Notes under the pieces: generated by a model
Databases searched by the model: none
What the model saw: only the letters and a program-made list of their open reading frames with translations
Told to the model about the DNA's origin: nothing
NCBI GenBank assembly: GCA_947476185.1
Contig: CANJPX010000028.1
Coordinates: forward strand, 1 to 39,662
From: Bacteroidota bacterium
GTDB taxonomy: Bacteria; Bacteroidota; Bacteroidia; 2-12-FULL-35-15
Direction: 5' to 3'
Length of the DNA: 39,662 nucleotides
Shown here: positions 7,003 through 14,999 of the stretch, in pieces
How the letters are laid out: each line of letters starts with the position of its first letter
Position numbering within the stretch: position 1 is the first letter of the stretch
Position numbers and translations under genes: made by a program

Positions 7003-8438
7003 CTTTCCTGCTCCACTGCCTCTTCCCTGTTTTTATGATAAAGATCTATTGCAACTATCATTGCAACAAATCCCCAGAAAGGAACGGATGCCTTATCGGT
7101 ATCTAAGAAGTTATTCAACGTGCCGTGAACAATGTAGGTTATGAAACCAAGCAGCATGACCAAAACTAAATTTTTTGTTTCCTTATCTTTTATTGTATAA
7201 TACAATCTGAAACCGGTAGAAAGCACACAAATAATAATTGCAATAAATGTAAGTGCACCCATCACCCCCGACTCGCATAAAGGTCCGATATACTCACTGT
7301 GAGCATTTCCTTTATCCCCCATATTGGTACTAATAATTGTTTTTTCATGAGCATGCTGGAAAGGAGCATATTCAAAACTGTATGTCCCCGGCCCCCAGCC
7401 AAATATCGGACGTTCTTCAAACATACGAAATGCCGCATTCCATCTATTGATCCGCTCCAGATTGGAAGCATCCGTAGAAATATTGGAAATCGATTCGATG
7501 TGTTTATCAAAATCCTGAGAAGCATCCTGGCGATTTCTTTCCAGTTTCATTACAATTTCTGTTTGATAAACGAATCCAATCACAGATGTTATAATAAAAA
7601 CAGCCATAACTGTTCTAAAACGGATCCGTAATAATAACAAAATATAAGCTAAAACAGCCACAGCCAAGCTCACCCAGGCAGCACGTGTGTAGGAAAATAT
7701 GAGTGCAATAATAAATAAGATCAGAAATAAAAAGGCAGCAAATCTTATACTTCCACTGTATTTTTTATTCAGCATAAAAAAGATCAATACGGGAAGGAAC
7801 ATGGCTAACATAGCACCGTAAATAGTATGATCATTATAAAATGGAGACATGACATAATTTGCAATCTGCTCATCAAAATTAACCAATGCATGGCTGTATA
7901 GTGTATATAAAATAATGATGGAAAAGGAGATTATGTAAAGCCAATTAAATATTTTGATGTTGTTAAATTTCTTAAACAACTGTGTACCTAAAAAGTAAAA
8001 CACAATAACAAACCATAACCTTGCAATTAAAAATTTTACCGAAACAATAGGAAGATCACTCGTAATCGAAGTAATGAAAAGCCAGACCAAATTAACAATA
8101 ATTGCTATTGTGATCGGATGTTTCAACATACTTGCATCCATAGTATTACTATGAAGTTGTTTAAAAATAAAAACCATCATGATTCCAAATATGATTGGCT
8201 CTGTAGGCAAGCTTAATCCTAATCCCCCTTCAAGGTGCTGAAGATTAATGGCGAGTGGCGTGAGGAAAACAACAAATAAAATTAATTTATCTAAAGAAAA
8301 AAGAGCTAATAAAACAATAAGAATTGCTGCGGGAAGAAGATTAAAATAATAAAATTCAAAAAAGGAGCATACCGCATTAATAAGTATAAACGAAATACTT
8401 AAAGCATAAACCCATTTAATATATTTCTGTTCTATCAA
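6999..8438 (-). CDS. O-antigen ligase/polymerase (Wzy/WaaL-type) membrane protein
   Basis: A 479-residue polytopic inner-membrane protein with about 11-12 hydrophobic segments and one large periplasmic loop (~295-390). That loop holds RINRWNAAFRMFEERPIFGWGPG (residues ~329-351, quoted here only by its edges) and GNAHSEYIGPLCESG (377-391) with the conserved H380; both are hallmarks of the Wzy_C/O-antigen ligase family. The SYTRAAW motif (249-255) is also typical. It would polymerise repeat units or ligate polysaccharide to an acceptor; sequence alone does not separate the two. It is the last gene of a minus-strand polysaccharide operon, 11 bases after a Wzz-type gene, which favours the polymerase role. 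Confidence 0.85.
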   Translation of the reverse strand: MIEQKYIKWVYALSISFILINAVCSFFEFYYFNLLPAAILIVLLALFSLDKLILFVVFLTPLAINLQHLEGGLGLSLPTEPIIFGIMMVFIFKQLHSNTMDASMLKHPITIAIIVNLVWLFITSITSDLPIVSVKFLIARLWFVIVFYFLGTQLFKKFNNIKIFNWLYIISFSIIILYTLYSHALVNFDEQIANYVMSPFYNDHTIYGAMLAMFLPVLIFFMLNKKYSGSIRFAAFLFLILFIIALIFSYTRAAWVSLAVAVLAYILLLLRIRFRTVMAVFIITSVIGFVYQTEIVMKLERNRQDASQDFDKHIESISNISTDASNLERINRWNAAFRMFEERPIFGWGPGTYSFEYAPFQHAHEKTIISTNMGDKGNAHSEYIGPLCESGVMGALTFIAIIICVLSTGFRLYYTIKDKETKNLVLVMLLGFITYIVHGTLNNFLDTDKASVPFWGFVAMIVAIDLYHKNREEAVEQES

Positions 8439-8449
8439 TGTAATATGAA

Positions 8450-9391
8450 TTATTTTTTTCGATTATCTAAAATAATAAACAATACAAAAAGGAACAAATT
8501 TGCTGACGCAACAGATGCCAATACGATCAACCAACGAATAGGATATGCTTTCGAATAGGAAGGCGAAGGTTTAGTAACAATATTAGCATAAGTAAGCTCT
8601 TTATTCAGATCTCTCAAAACGACATCATATTCTATTTTAGTTTTGTTATAACTTTCTAAAAGAGCCGTCAAAGATTTGCTTAATTGGTGATATTCTCCAC
8701 CTTTTTCTTCTAAATTACGCATCATTACATCGATCTCTTTCAAATTCTTTCCACCAGAACTTAAGGCTTTCAAATAACTTTTTGTTACTTCCTTTACCTG
8801 CATTTTATAATCGAACAATTGATACTTCACTCTTAATTCATTTAAGCGACTATTTATTGAATCGACGTTGCGCTTTTTAAGTTCCAATTGATTTTTGGTG
8901 ACCTGTTCAACTTCTGCCGTTTTTTCACGCTGCAGGGCACGTGCTTTCAAATTCATAGCGTGAATGATCTCTTCTACCATAGCGGAGGCTATTTCAGGGG
9001 TTTCATTCAGTACTTGGATATTAACAGATTCAAAAGGGGTACGACCAATCACAACATTGGATTCGTACATTTCGATCATTTTTGTTTTTGAGGTTCTATC
9101 AGTGGAATCTATTCCATACTGTTTATAAAGATCAAACTTCTTTACTACAGCATTTCTTACTTCAGCAGAGCCGAACAGTTGAAGCAACTGCTCAGAAGCA
9201 CTTTCTTCACTATAAGGCGTGAGGTTAGATGGGTAAACAATAGCAAAAGATTTGTATTTCGGTTTTATGAACCAAGGGCTTGAGAAAACAGCAGCAAAAC
9301 AAATAGCAGCAACCGTCACAATTATAAAATGGATCTTCCGATTAATAAAAATTTGTATAAAATTATTACTGCTTTCTGTGTATTCTTGCAT
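8450..9391 (-). CDS. Wzz-type polysaccharide chain-length determinant (copy 2)
   Basis: Inner-membrane protein of 313 residues with the Wzz plan: a cytoplasmic N-terminus, TM1 (~20-40), a long periplasmic helical region, and TM2 near the C-terminus (~287-307). The periplasmic part contains the EQLLQLFGSAEVRNAVVKKF segment and a second coiled-coil stretch (~160-260). The segment before TM2 is proline-containing (TKPSPSYSKAYPIRW), as usual. It ends shortly after TM2, so no BY-kinase domain is present. It is a diverged paralogue of the gene just upstream (both share the pattern YGIDSTDR/YEIDSTDK followed by KTKM/RTKL). It probably sets the chain length of the polymer made by the adjacent Wzy-type protein. 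Confidence 0.85.
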   Translation of the reverse strand: MQEYTESSNNFIQIFINRKIHFIIVTVAAICFAAVFSSPWFIKPKYKSFAIVYPSNLTPYSEESASEQLLQLFGSAEVRNAVVKKFDLYKQYGIDSTDRTSKTKMIEMYESNVVIGRTPFESVNIQVLNETPEIASAMVEEIIHAMNLKARALQREKTAEVEQVTKNQLELKKRNVDSINSRLNELRVKYQLFDYKMQVKEVTKSYLKALSSGGKNLKEIDVMMRNLEEKGGEYHQLSKSLTALLESYNKTKIEYDVVLRDLNKELTYANIVTKPSPSYSKAYPIRWLIVLASVASANLFLFVLFIILDNRKK

Positions 9392-9496
9392 TGTTACGCT
9401 TTTTATTTTCGCTGTGATATTGCTCGCTTTATTTACAAATAAATTTCCTGCATCCTTTAAGGGTTGTTTACCCTCGAAAGTAACAGGTTTCCCTAT

Positions 9497-10540
9497 TCAT
9501 ACTTCTCCTGCTCCAATTGGCAGATCATTTTTTATCTGTCTTATATTTTCTAATAATAATATTGCAATTATTGCAGCTAGTAATGTTGCTAAAGTTGAAA
9601 CAACGACTATTATCCAACGTACTGGATACGATTTTTTTTCTGCTGGGAAAGCATGACTTACAACAAATTTTTGTGGAAGGACTTCCGTTGCATCTACCCT
9701 TGATTCCTCAAACTTGGTTTTCAACAAATTCAGCTGCTTACGTTGCATATACAAATTCTCACGATAAGAAACGTAAGTTGTACCGTAAAGTGCAATGATC
9801 TTTAACTTTTCTTCAAGTAATTTAACTGCGCGCTGGTCGCCTTTTGAAATTGCAATGATATACTGCTCATTTGTTCTCTCAGATTGTGATTCATAATCAT
9901 AAATACCCATGCTATTAATCACTTTAATGGAATCCAACATCGCTTTTACATCATTCTGCTTCTCCCTATATTCTCTTTCAACGATCTCCAAGGCTTTGTG
10001 CGCTCTTTCACGTTGAATACGAATTTTTGTTGAATCGTGCAGTTCGGCTATATTATTGGCAATTGTAGAAGCTAATATCGGATCTTTGTCCATAACCTCT
10101 ATTTTGACAGACATATACTCCGTACGTTTAAAGGTAATATTACTTTGAAATTCATCATACAACTTTGTTCTTTTGAACTTATCTGTTGAATCAATTTCAT
10201 AATGAGCCATCAAATTATACTTTTCACATATCTTAGTTCTTATTTCATCAGAATTAAGGATCTGAAGCATTTGTTCGGCCTCTTCTTCTTCACCAAATTG
10301 CAATACATCCTCTTGTTTGACATTGTTCTCTGTTAAAAGCGCCTTTGAAATAGAGTTTGTTGTTGCAGGAAATAAAATAACGGTTGATTTATATTTTTCC
10401 TGAATTGTCAATGATACAATTGAGGAAACAATAAATGCAGCAACACCCACAATAATAAGAGGTTTACGCCATTTATAAATAAAATATAAAACGTTTAATG
10501 AATTAAAATCTGCTGTTGCTCGAACCTTCTTGTCCATCAT
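9497..10540 (-). CDS. Wzz-type polysaccharide chain-length determinant (copy 1)
   Basis: A 347-residue Wzz-family inner-membrane protein. TM1 is at ~32-52, TM2 at ~308-328, with a helical periplasmic region between. The segment AEQMLQILNSDEIRTKICEK and the later LASTIANNIAELHDSTK match the family and the downstream paralogue. The last residues after TM2 are short and charged, without a kinase domain. The gene starts at tandem ATG codons (10535-10540). It lies 71 bases after the flippase gene and 105 bases before the second Wzz gene. Tandem duplication followed by divergence is the simplest origin; the two may form mixed oligomers or set two chain lengths (inference). Confidence 0.85.
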   Translation of the reverse strand: MMDKKVRATADFNSLNVLYFIYKWRKPLIIVGVAAFIVSSIVSLTIQEKYKSTVILFPATTNSISKALLTENNVKQEDVLQFGEEEEAEQMLQILNSDEIRTKICEKYNLMAHYEIDSTDKFKRTKLYDEFQSNITFKRTEYMSVKIEVMDKDPILASTIANNIAELHDSTKIRIQRERAHKALEIVEREYREKQNDVKAMLDSIKVINSMGIYDYESQSERTNEQYIIAISKGDQRAVKLLEEKLKIIALYGTTYVSYRENLYMQRKQLNLLKTKFEESRVDATEVLPQKFVVSHAFPAEKKSYPVRWIIVVVSTLATLLAAIIAILLLENIRQIKNDLPIGAGEV

Positions 10541-10611
10541 AAATATGTATATAGGTTAATATGGGAAGACAAAATTAGAAAAAATTGGTAAACTGCCCAA
10601 TTTAAAGCAGG

Positions 10612-12087
10612 TTATCCGTATTTTAAAAGGCGGAACATTGATTTAATACTGATAATACCTGTAATGAAGGCCCAAAGTCCGCAAGATACAACCATCATAG
10701 TAAAATTAACCATCCAGCTGAAATGAAGCATTTTTGAACCATAATTGATGGCTATTACACCCACAACAAAGATTATGAATGTATTAATCAGACGGTAATT
10801 CACCTTAAATTTAAATACCCTTTGAGCTATTACGACTTGAATGATAGCCGCTAAAAATTGTGTGAACATACTAGACATTGCCGAACCAAAAGCATTATAC
10901 TTTAAGATCAGAAAATAATTCAGAATAATATTAAGCAACATACCGCTTGCGGCCATATAATTTAACTGTTTCATACTGCCGTTGGCAGTAAGCAAGGTGC
11001 CAAACACATAGGTTGTACAGACAGCAATAAAACTCATCATCAGCAAACCAAAAATTTCCGATGACTCCTTCCATTGTGAGTAGAAGAGTTTAAGACCTTC
11101 TTTTGGAATTTCTTTATAATACAAATAACCAATAAGCTCATGATTGTAGAATAGACATCCTATACCAATAATTATAGCTGGGGTCAACAACAGGGTAGTG
11201 ATTAACCTTACTAGCGCTTCTACAGATTCCTTGTACTTAAGCATTCTTGAAAAAACAGGCAAAAGTACACCTGCCACCAAGAAAGCAATCATATTGGCAG
11301 CATCCAACATTCGAAATCCTTGGGCATAAATCCCCGACTGAACATTACCATCTGGAAGCATTCGCTCTATCATCACCGAATCGATGCGGTTGTAAAACGA
11401 CATCAGAATGGTAAGCACCGCAAAAGGGAAACTCTTCTTCAAAATCATCAATGAAAAAGGCCAGTTGAAGCTCAGCTTAAATGTATGTGTCTTCCGAATA
11501 AGAATAATAAAAGCCGTTGCTGCTGCAGTAAAATAAGCAAAGGTTTGTGCATACACAAAATACATAATACCATTCTGTGTATACAACAATCCCGAATTCA
11601 GCAAAAATACACAGATAACAATGAGAATCGTACGGTCTAACACAGAGATGATTCCATCGGTTTTAAAAAGATGCAATCCAGCCAAGTTGCTTCTCAGATA
11701 AAGAATAAAGAAGACAAGAAACATGTTGAACCCCTGAATTAACAACAATTTCATAAGTCGGGTGTCGTATCCGATAGCGAGGCCCACCACAACTACCAAA
11801 ATGATATAGATTACCGCAAGTAATAATTTTAGGGTAAATAAACTGGAAAAATGTTTTGTAAGCAGATGACTATTTTGGGCGATGTTCTTATTGTTGAAAT
11901 TAGTAATCCCTAGATCCAGTATAATGGTAAGTAGAAAGGAGAAATTGAATATGGCAAAATATTCACCATAGTCTGCTATTCCCACTTGATGCTGAACTGC
12001 CTTATCAATCCCTAAAACATAGAAGGGTTTGATTAATAAGTTCAGAAAAAGGATTAAACCGAGATTGGTTAAAAATTTCTTTTGCAT
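10612..12087 (-). CDS. Wzx-type polysaccharide flippase (MATE/MVF-like)
   Basis: A 491-residue polytopic membrane protein with about 12-14 hydrophobic helices and short polar loops, of the polysaccharide-biosynthesis flippase type. The N-terminus KFLTNLGLILFLNLLIKPFY and the motif FYNRIDSVMIERMLPDG (~226-242) are typical of this family, where the Asp/Arg pair lies in a transmembrane helix. It should flip lipid-linked saccharide units to the periplasm for the Wzy-type polymerase encoded in the same operon. It follows the FkbM methyltransferase gene by 34 bases. No lipid-carrier priming transferase is in the window. Confidence 0.85.
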   Translation of the reverse strand: MQKKFLTNLGLILFLNLLIKPFYVLGIDKAVQHQVGIADYGEYFAIFNFSFLLTIILDLGITNFNNKNIAQNSHLLTKHFSSLFTLKLLLAVIYIILVVVVGLAIGYDTRLMKLLLIQGFNMFLVFFILYLRSNLAGLHLFKTDGIISVLDRTILIVICVFLLNSGLLYTQNGIMYFVYAQTFAYFTAAATAFIILIRKTHTFKLSFNWPFSLMILKKSFPFAVLTILMSFYNRIDSVMIERMLPDGNVQSGIYAQGFRMLDAANMIAFLVAGVLLPVFSRMLKYKESVEALVRLITTLLLTPAIIIGIGCLFYNHELIGYLYYKEIPKEGLKLFYSQWKESSEIFGLLMMSFIAVCTTYVFGTLLTANGSMKQLNYMAASGMLLNIILNYFLILKYNAFGSAMSSMFTQFLAAIIQVVIAQRVFKFKVNYRLINTFIIFVVGVIAINYGSKMLHFSWMVNFTMMVVSCGLWAFITGIISIKSMFRLLKYG

Positions 12088-12121
12088 TTTTTAAAAGTAC
12101 TTTTTTAAGCTACAATGTGCT

Positions 12122-12862
12122 TTAAGAATTTGTTAAAAAAATAAAATTCTGCGTTTTATGCTTACTCGGATCAAATCCAACAGCTTTTTTATCAACCACA
12201 ACAACCGTTTTATAATTTAATCCCTTAAAAAGTTCAAAACATTTTTCACGATTTTCATTCTCCCACAACTCGGCATAAACGACCGGTTTATTTTTCTCGA
12301 TCAGATGTTTTGCTCCGTCTAAAACAAAAAACTCGAAATTTTCAACATCGATCTTGATGGCGCTGATACGTTTTGAACTATTTATTATCTCCCCCATATT
12401 ATCGAGCATTTTCAAAGGCACTCTGATCCGCTCACCTTCGTTGTTTTCCGGTATTGACTCATGTATCACATGGCTCAAACCTTGCATTTTCACCTTGGAG
12501 ATCACCGGCATCACCATTTCAACTTCGCCCTCCTTATTACCCAGCGCTATTTCGAACAATTTTACATTCTGCAATTTGAAAAATCTTATAATTCTTTTAA
12601 ACGCACTGATATTGTTAGGCATTGGTTCAAAACTATAAACTGAAACACCTTTTATGCTTCTCGCCAAATGAACAGTCATTATACCGATATTCGCTCCAAT
12701 ATCTAATACGGTGGTATTGGGAGGGATCAATTTCAAAAAAGCGAAAAAATCTTTTTCATTTTTATCTTTTCTCAATGTAAGGATCTTATACAATGAAAAA
12801 ATGAAAAGGTAATTTTTAAACCCCAATAATTTATGTAATATATATTTTACCGTATTTTTCAT
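12122..12862 (-). CDS. FkbM-family SAM-dependent methyltransferase
   Basis: A 246-residue class I methyltransferase. The SAM-binding motif TVLDIGANIG is at 51-60, followed by VYSFEPMPNN (acidic SAM-ribose residue) and the FkbM C-terminal segment AIKIDVENFEFFVLDGA. The family O-methylates hydroxyl groups of sugars or polyketides. Its place as the first gene of the polysaccharide operon suggests methylation of a sugar residue. A short hydrophobic N-terminus (~15-30) may associate with membrane. The substrate is unknown. Confidence 0.88.
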   Translation of the reverse strand: MKNTVKYILHKLLGFKNYLFIFSLYKILTLRKDKNEKDFFAFLKLIPPNTTVLDIGANIGIMTVHLARSIKGVSVYSFEPMPNNISAFKRIIRFFKLQNVKLFEIALGNKEGEVEMVMPVISKVKMQGLSHVIHESIPENNEGERIRVPLKMLDNMGEIINSSKRISAIKIDVENFEFFVLDGAKHLIEKNKPVVYAELWENENREKCFELFKGLNYKTVVVVDKKAVGFDPSKHKTQNFIFLTNS

Positions 12863-13101
12863 TCGGGCCGTAAAAATAGGGTTTTTATGGAGAAAATAGT
12901 AGTTTTTTAACCATGAAGAGTAAATCCCCGCTATAAAATATTGGGAAATAAAGCCCTACAGGCATTTTGGCATAATACAATATGCAGTTTCTTCTATTTT
13001 TCGGCACTTATGAAATTAAATAAAACCATTTAAAAAGCTTTCAGATTCTCTCTGTCTTAGTGCCTGAATGGTGAATTTTCTGTATTTTCGTTTTCGCAAC
13101 A
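12863..13101. other. Divergent intergenic region between FkbM and GT4 genes
   Basis: Both flanking operons should start within this 239-base stretch. On the plus strand TATTTTCG (13083-13090) is one base off TAnnTTTG and 12 bases before the glycosyltransferase ATG, with no clear -33 partner. On the minus strand the best candidate is tattttta about 20 bases before the FkbM start. Neither is strong. No hairpin or repeat was seen. Confidence 0.35.
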
Positions 13102-14229
13102 ATGGAAATAGTAGTAAATACAAGGTTACTTATAAATAACAAACTTGAGGGAATAGGCTGGTTCACGTATGAAACACTCAAACGCATCACCAATGAGCAT
13201 CCCGAACATCACTTTATTTTTCTGTTTGACCGGGATTTTGATGAAGACCTTATTTTTGCAGATAATATCACCCCATTGATCCTATCGCCTCAGGCGCGAC
13301 ACCCTTTTCTTTTTTATTGGTGGTTCGAGTTCTCTGTCGCTAATTTTTTAAATAAATACAATCCGGATCTGTTTCTTTCTCCTGATGGTTATTTATCGCT
13401 CAAAGCTAATTGCAAACAATTGGCAGTGATCCATGATATAAATTTCGAACATCACCCAAAAGATGTTTCCTGGATCGTACGAAAATATTACAGACACTTT
13501 TTTCCAAAATTTGCCCGCAAGGCGAATCGCATTGCAACAGTTTCAGAATTTTCGAAAAATGACATTACAAATTGTTACAAGATAAAACCTGAAATTATTG
13601 ATGTTGTTTATAACGGTTGTAACGAATTGTATGTACCGATAGATTCTAAAATTCAACGATCCACCAAACAAACGTTTTCAAAAGGTTGCGCATACTTTTT
13701 ATTTGTCGGAGCATTGCAACCACGTAAAAATATCTCCAGGCTTTTTGAGGCTTTCGACAAGTTTAAAACAGCAGAAAAGAGTGACGTAAAATTACTTATA
13801 GTTGGTGAAAAGTACCGTTGGACAAAGGAAATAAAAAATACCTACCTCCATATGACATTCAAGGAGGATGTGATCTTTACAGGACGCTTAAGCACGGAAG
13901 ATCTTCATCATGTTTTAGGCTCTGCCCTGGCAATGACATATATCCCTTACTTTGAGGGTTTTGGAATACCGATCCTAGAAGCCATGAATTGCGATACGCC
14001 TGTTATAACCAGCAATATTACTTCTATGCCGGAAGTTGCTGGCGATGCAGCTCTTTTAGTTGACCCATATTCTGTCGACTCCATCAGCAATGCCATGATC
14101 CATCTTTTTAAAGATGGAGAAATGCGTAATTCCCTGATAGAAAAAGGAAGAAAACGTAAACTTGATTTCAGTTGGGATAAAACGGCTGATGCATTATGGA
14201 AGAGTATTGAAAAAACAATAAATGCTTAA
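13102..14229 (+). CDS. GT4-family glycosyltransferase
   Basis: A 375-residue GT-B fold glycosyltransferase of family 4. The C-terminal nucleotide-sugar domain shows [14 protein letters not shown] (201-214) with the family Arg208/Lys209, the EX7E motif EGFGIPILE (E285, E293), and [20 protein letters not shown]. The N-terminal acceptor domain has GIGWFTYE (17-24), and HDINFEHHP near 111-119. Such enzymes transfer a sugar, often mannose or glucose type, to a growing glycan. It is divergent from the polysaccharide operon and probably serves it. Its end overlaps the rnhB start by eight bases. Confidence 0.92.
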   Translation: MEIVVNTRLLINNKLEGIGWFTYETLKRITNEHPEHHFIFLFDRDFDEDLIFADNITPLILSPQARHPFLFYWWFEFSVANFLNKYNPDLFLSPDGYLSLKANCKQLAVIHDINFEHHPKDVSWIVRKYYRHFFPKFARKANRIATVSEFSKNDITNCYKIKPEIIDVVYNGCNELYVPIDSKIQRSTKQTFSKGCAYFLFVGALQPRKNISRLFEAFDKFKTAEKSDVKLLIVGEKYRWTKEIKNTYLHMTFKEDVIFTGRLSTEDLHHVLGSALAMTYIPYFEGFGIPILEAMNCDTPVITSNITSMPEVAGDAALLVDPYSVDSISNAMIHLFKDGEMRNSLIEKGRKRKLDFSWDKTADALWKSIEKTINA

Positions 14230-14821
14230 AAAATATTTGCACAAAACATTAATTGAAGCCGGATGTGATGAAGCCGGCCGGGGTTGTTTAGCAGGTCCCG
14301 TTTATGCGGCTGCCGTGATCTTACCAAAAAACTTTAAAAACAGTTTACTTGACGATTCAAAAAAATTAACTGACAAACAGCGAAAAGAATTACGACCCAT
14401 AATTGAAGAAAAAGCTATTTCATGGGCTGTCGGCATTGTCAGTGTAGAAGAGATTGATGAAATAAATATTTTGAACGCTTCTTTTTTGGCAATGCATCGC
14501 GCTATCGATCAGCTAAAAACAATTCCGGAAAGTCTGCTCATCGATGGAAACCGTTTCAATAAATACAAAAATATTCCGCATACCTGCATCATTCAAGGAG
14601 ATGGAATTTATCTAAGCATCGCAGCGGCATCCGTTCTGGCAAAAACATATCGTGATGATAAGATGGATGAATTACATCAACAATTCCCCCATTATGACTG
14701 GCTACATAACAGAGCCTACGCCACTGCCAGTCACCGAAAGGCCATTCAGAAATTTGGCATAACAGACCATCATCGCAAAAGTTTCAGACAACTTCCCAAA
14801 CAATTGAAATTTGAATTATAA
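14222..14821 (+). CDS. rnhB: Ribonuclease HII
   Basis: Cytoplasmic endonuclease of 199 residues that nicks 5' of ribonucleotides in DNA and cleaves RNA-DNA hybrids. Motif [20 protein letters not shown] gives D16 and E17; LIDGN gives D108; [11 protein letters not shown] gives the fourth acidic residue (D145 or D146). The HxxxYxW-like segment appears as [12 protein letters not shown] (~156-167). Length is normal. The ATG at 14222 overlaps the preceding glycosyltransferase stop by eight bases, so the pair is probably co-transcribed without shared function. Confidence 0.96.
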   Translation: MLKKYLHKTLIEAGCDEAGRGCLAGPVYAAAVILPKNFKNSLLDDSKKLTDKQRKELRPIIEEKAISWAVGIVSVEEIDEINILNASFLAMHRAIDQLKTIPESLLIDGNRFNKYKNIPHTCIIQGDGIYLSIAAASVLAKTYRDDKMDELHQQFPHYDWLHNRAYATASHRKAIQKFGITDHHRKSFRQLPKQLKFEL

Positions 14822-14999
14822 CGCTACTTTCATCAATTGAAATCTACCAACCACTGCTTGATACAATTCTCCTATTTTGTCGGATAATAAATCGATGTGT
14901 TCTAAACTTAAAACTTTGCACTTTCAACGCTATACTGTTGGTAAGTTAAACCATTGTGTCACCAAAATCGCCAAGCTTTCCCTACTTTCGTATTGAAAA

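Noticed and set aside
7299..7631. Plus-strand open frame of 110 codons opposite the Wzy/WaaL-type gene
   Set aside because: Shadow in the large periplasmic loop of a well-supported gene.
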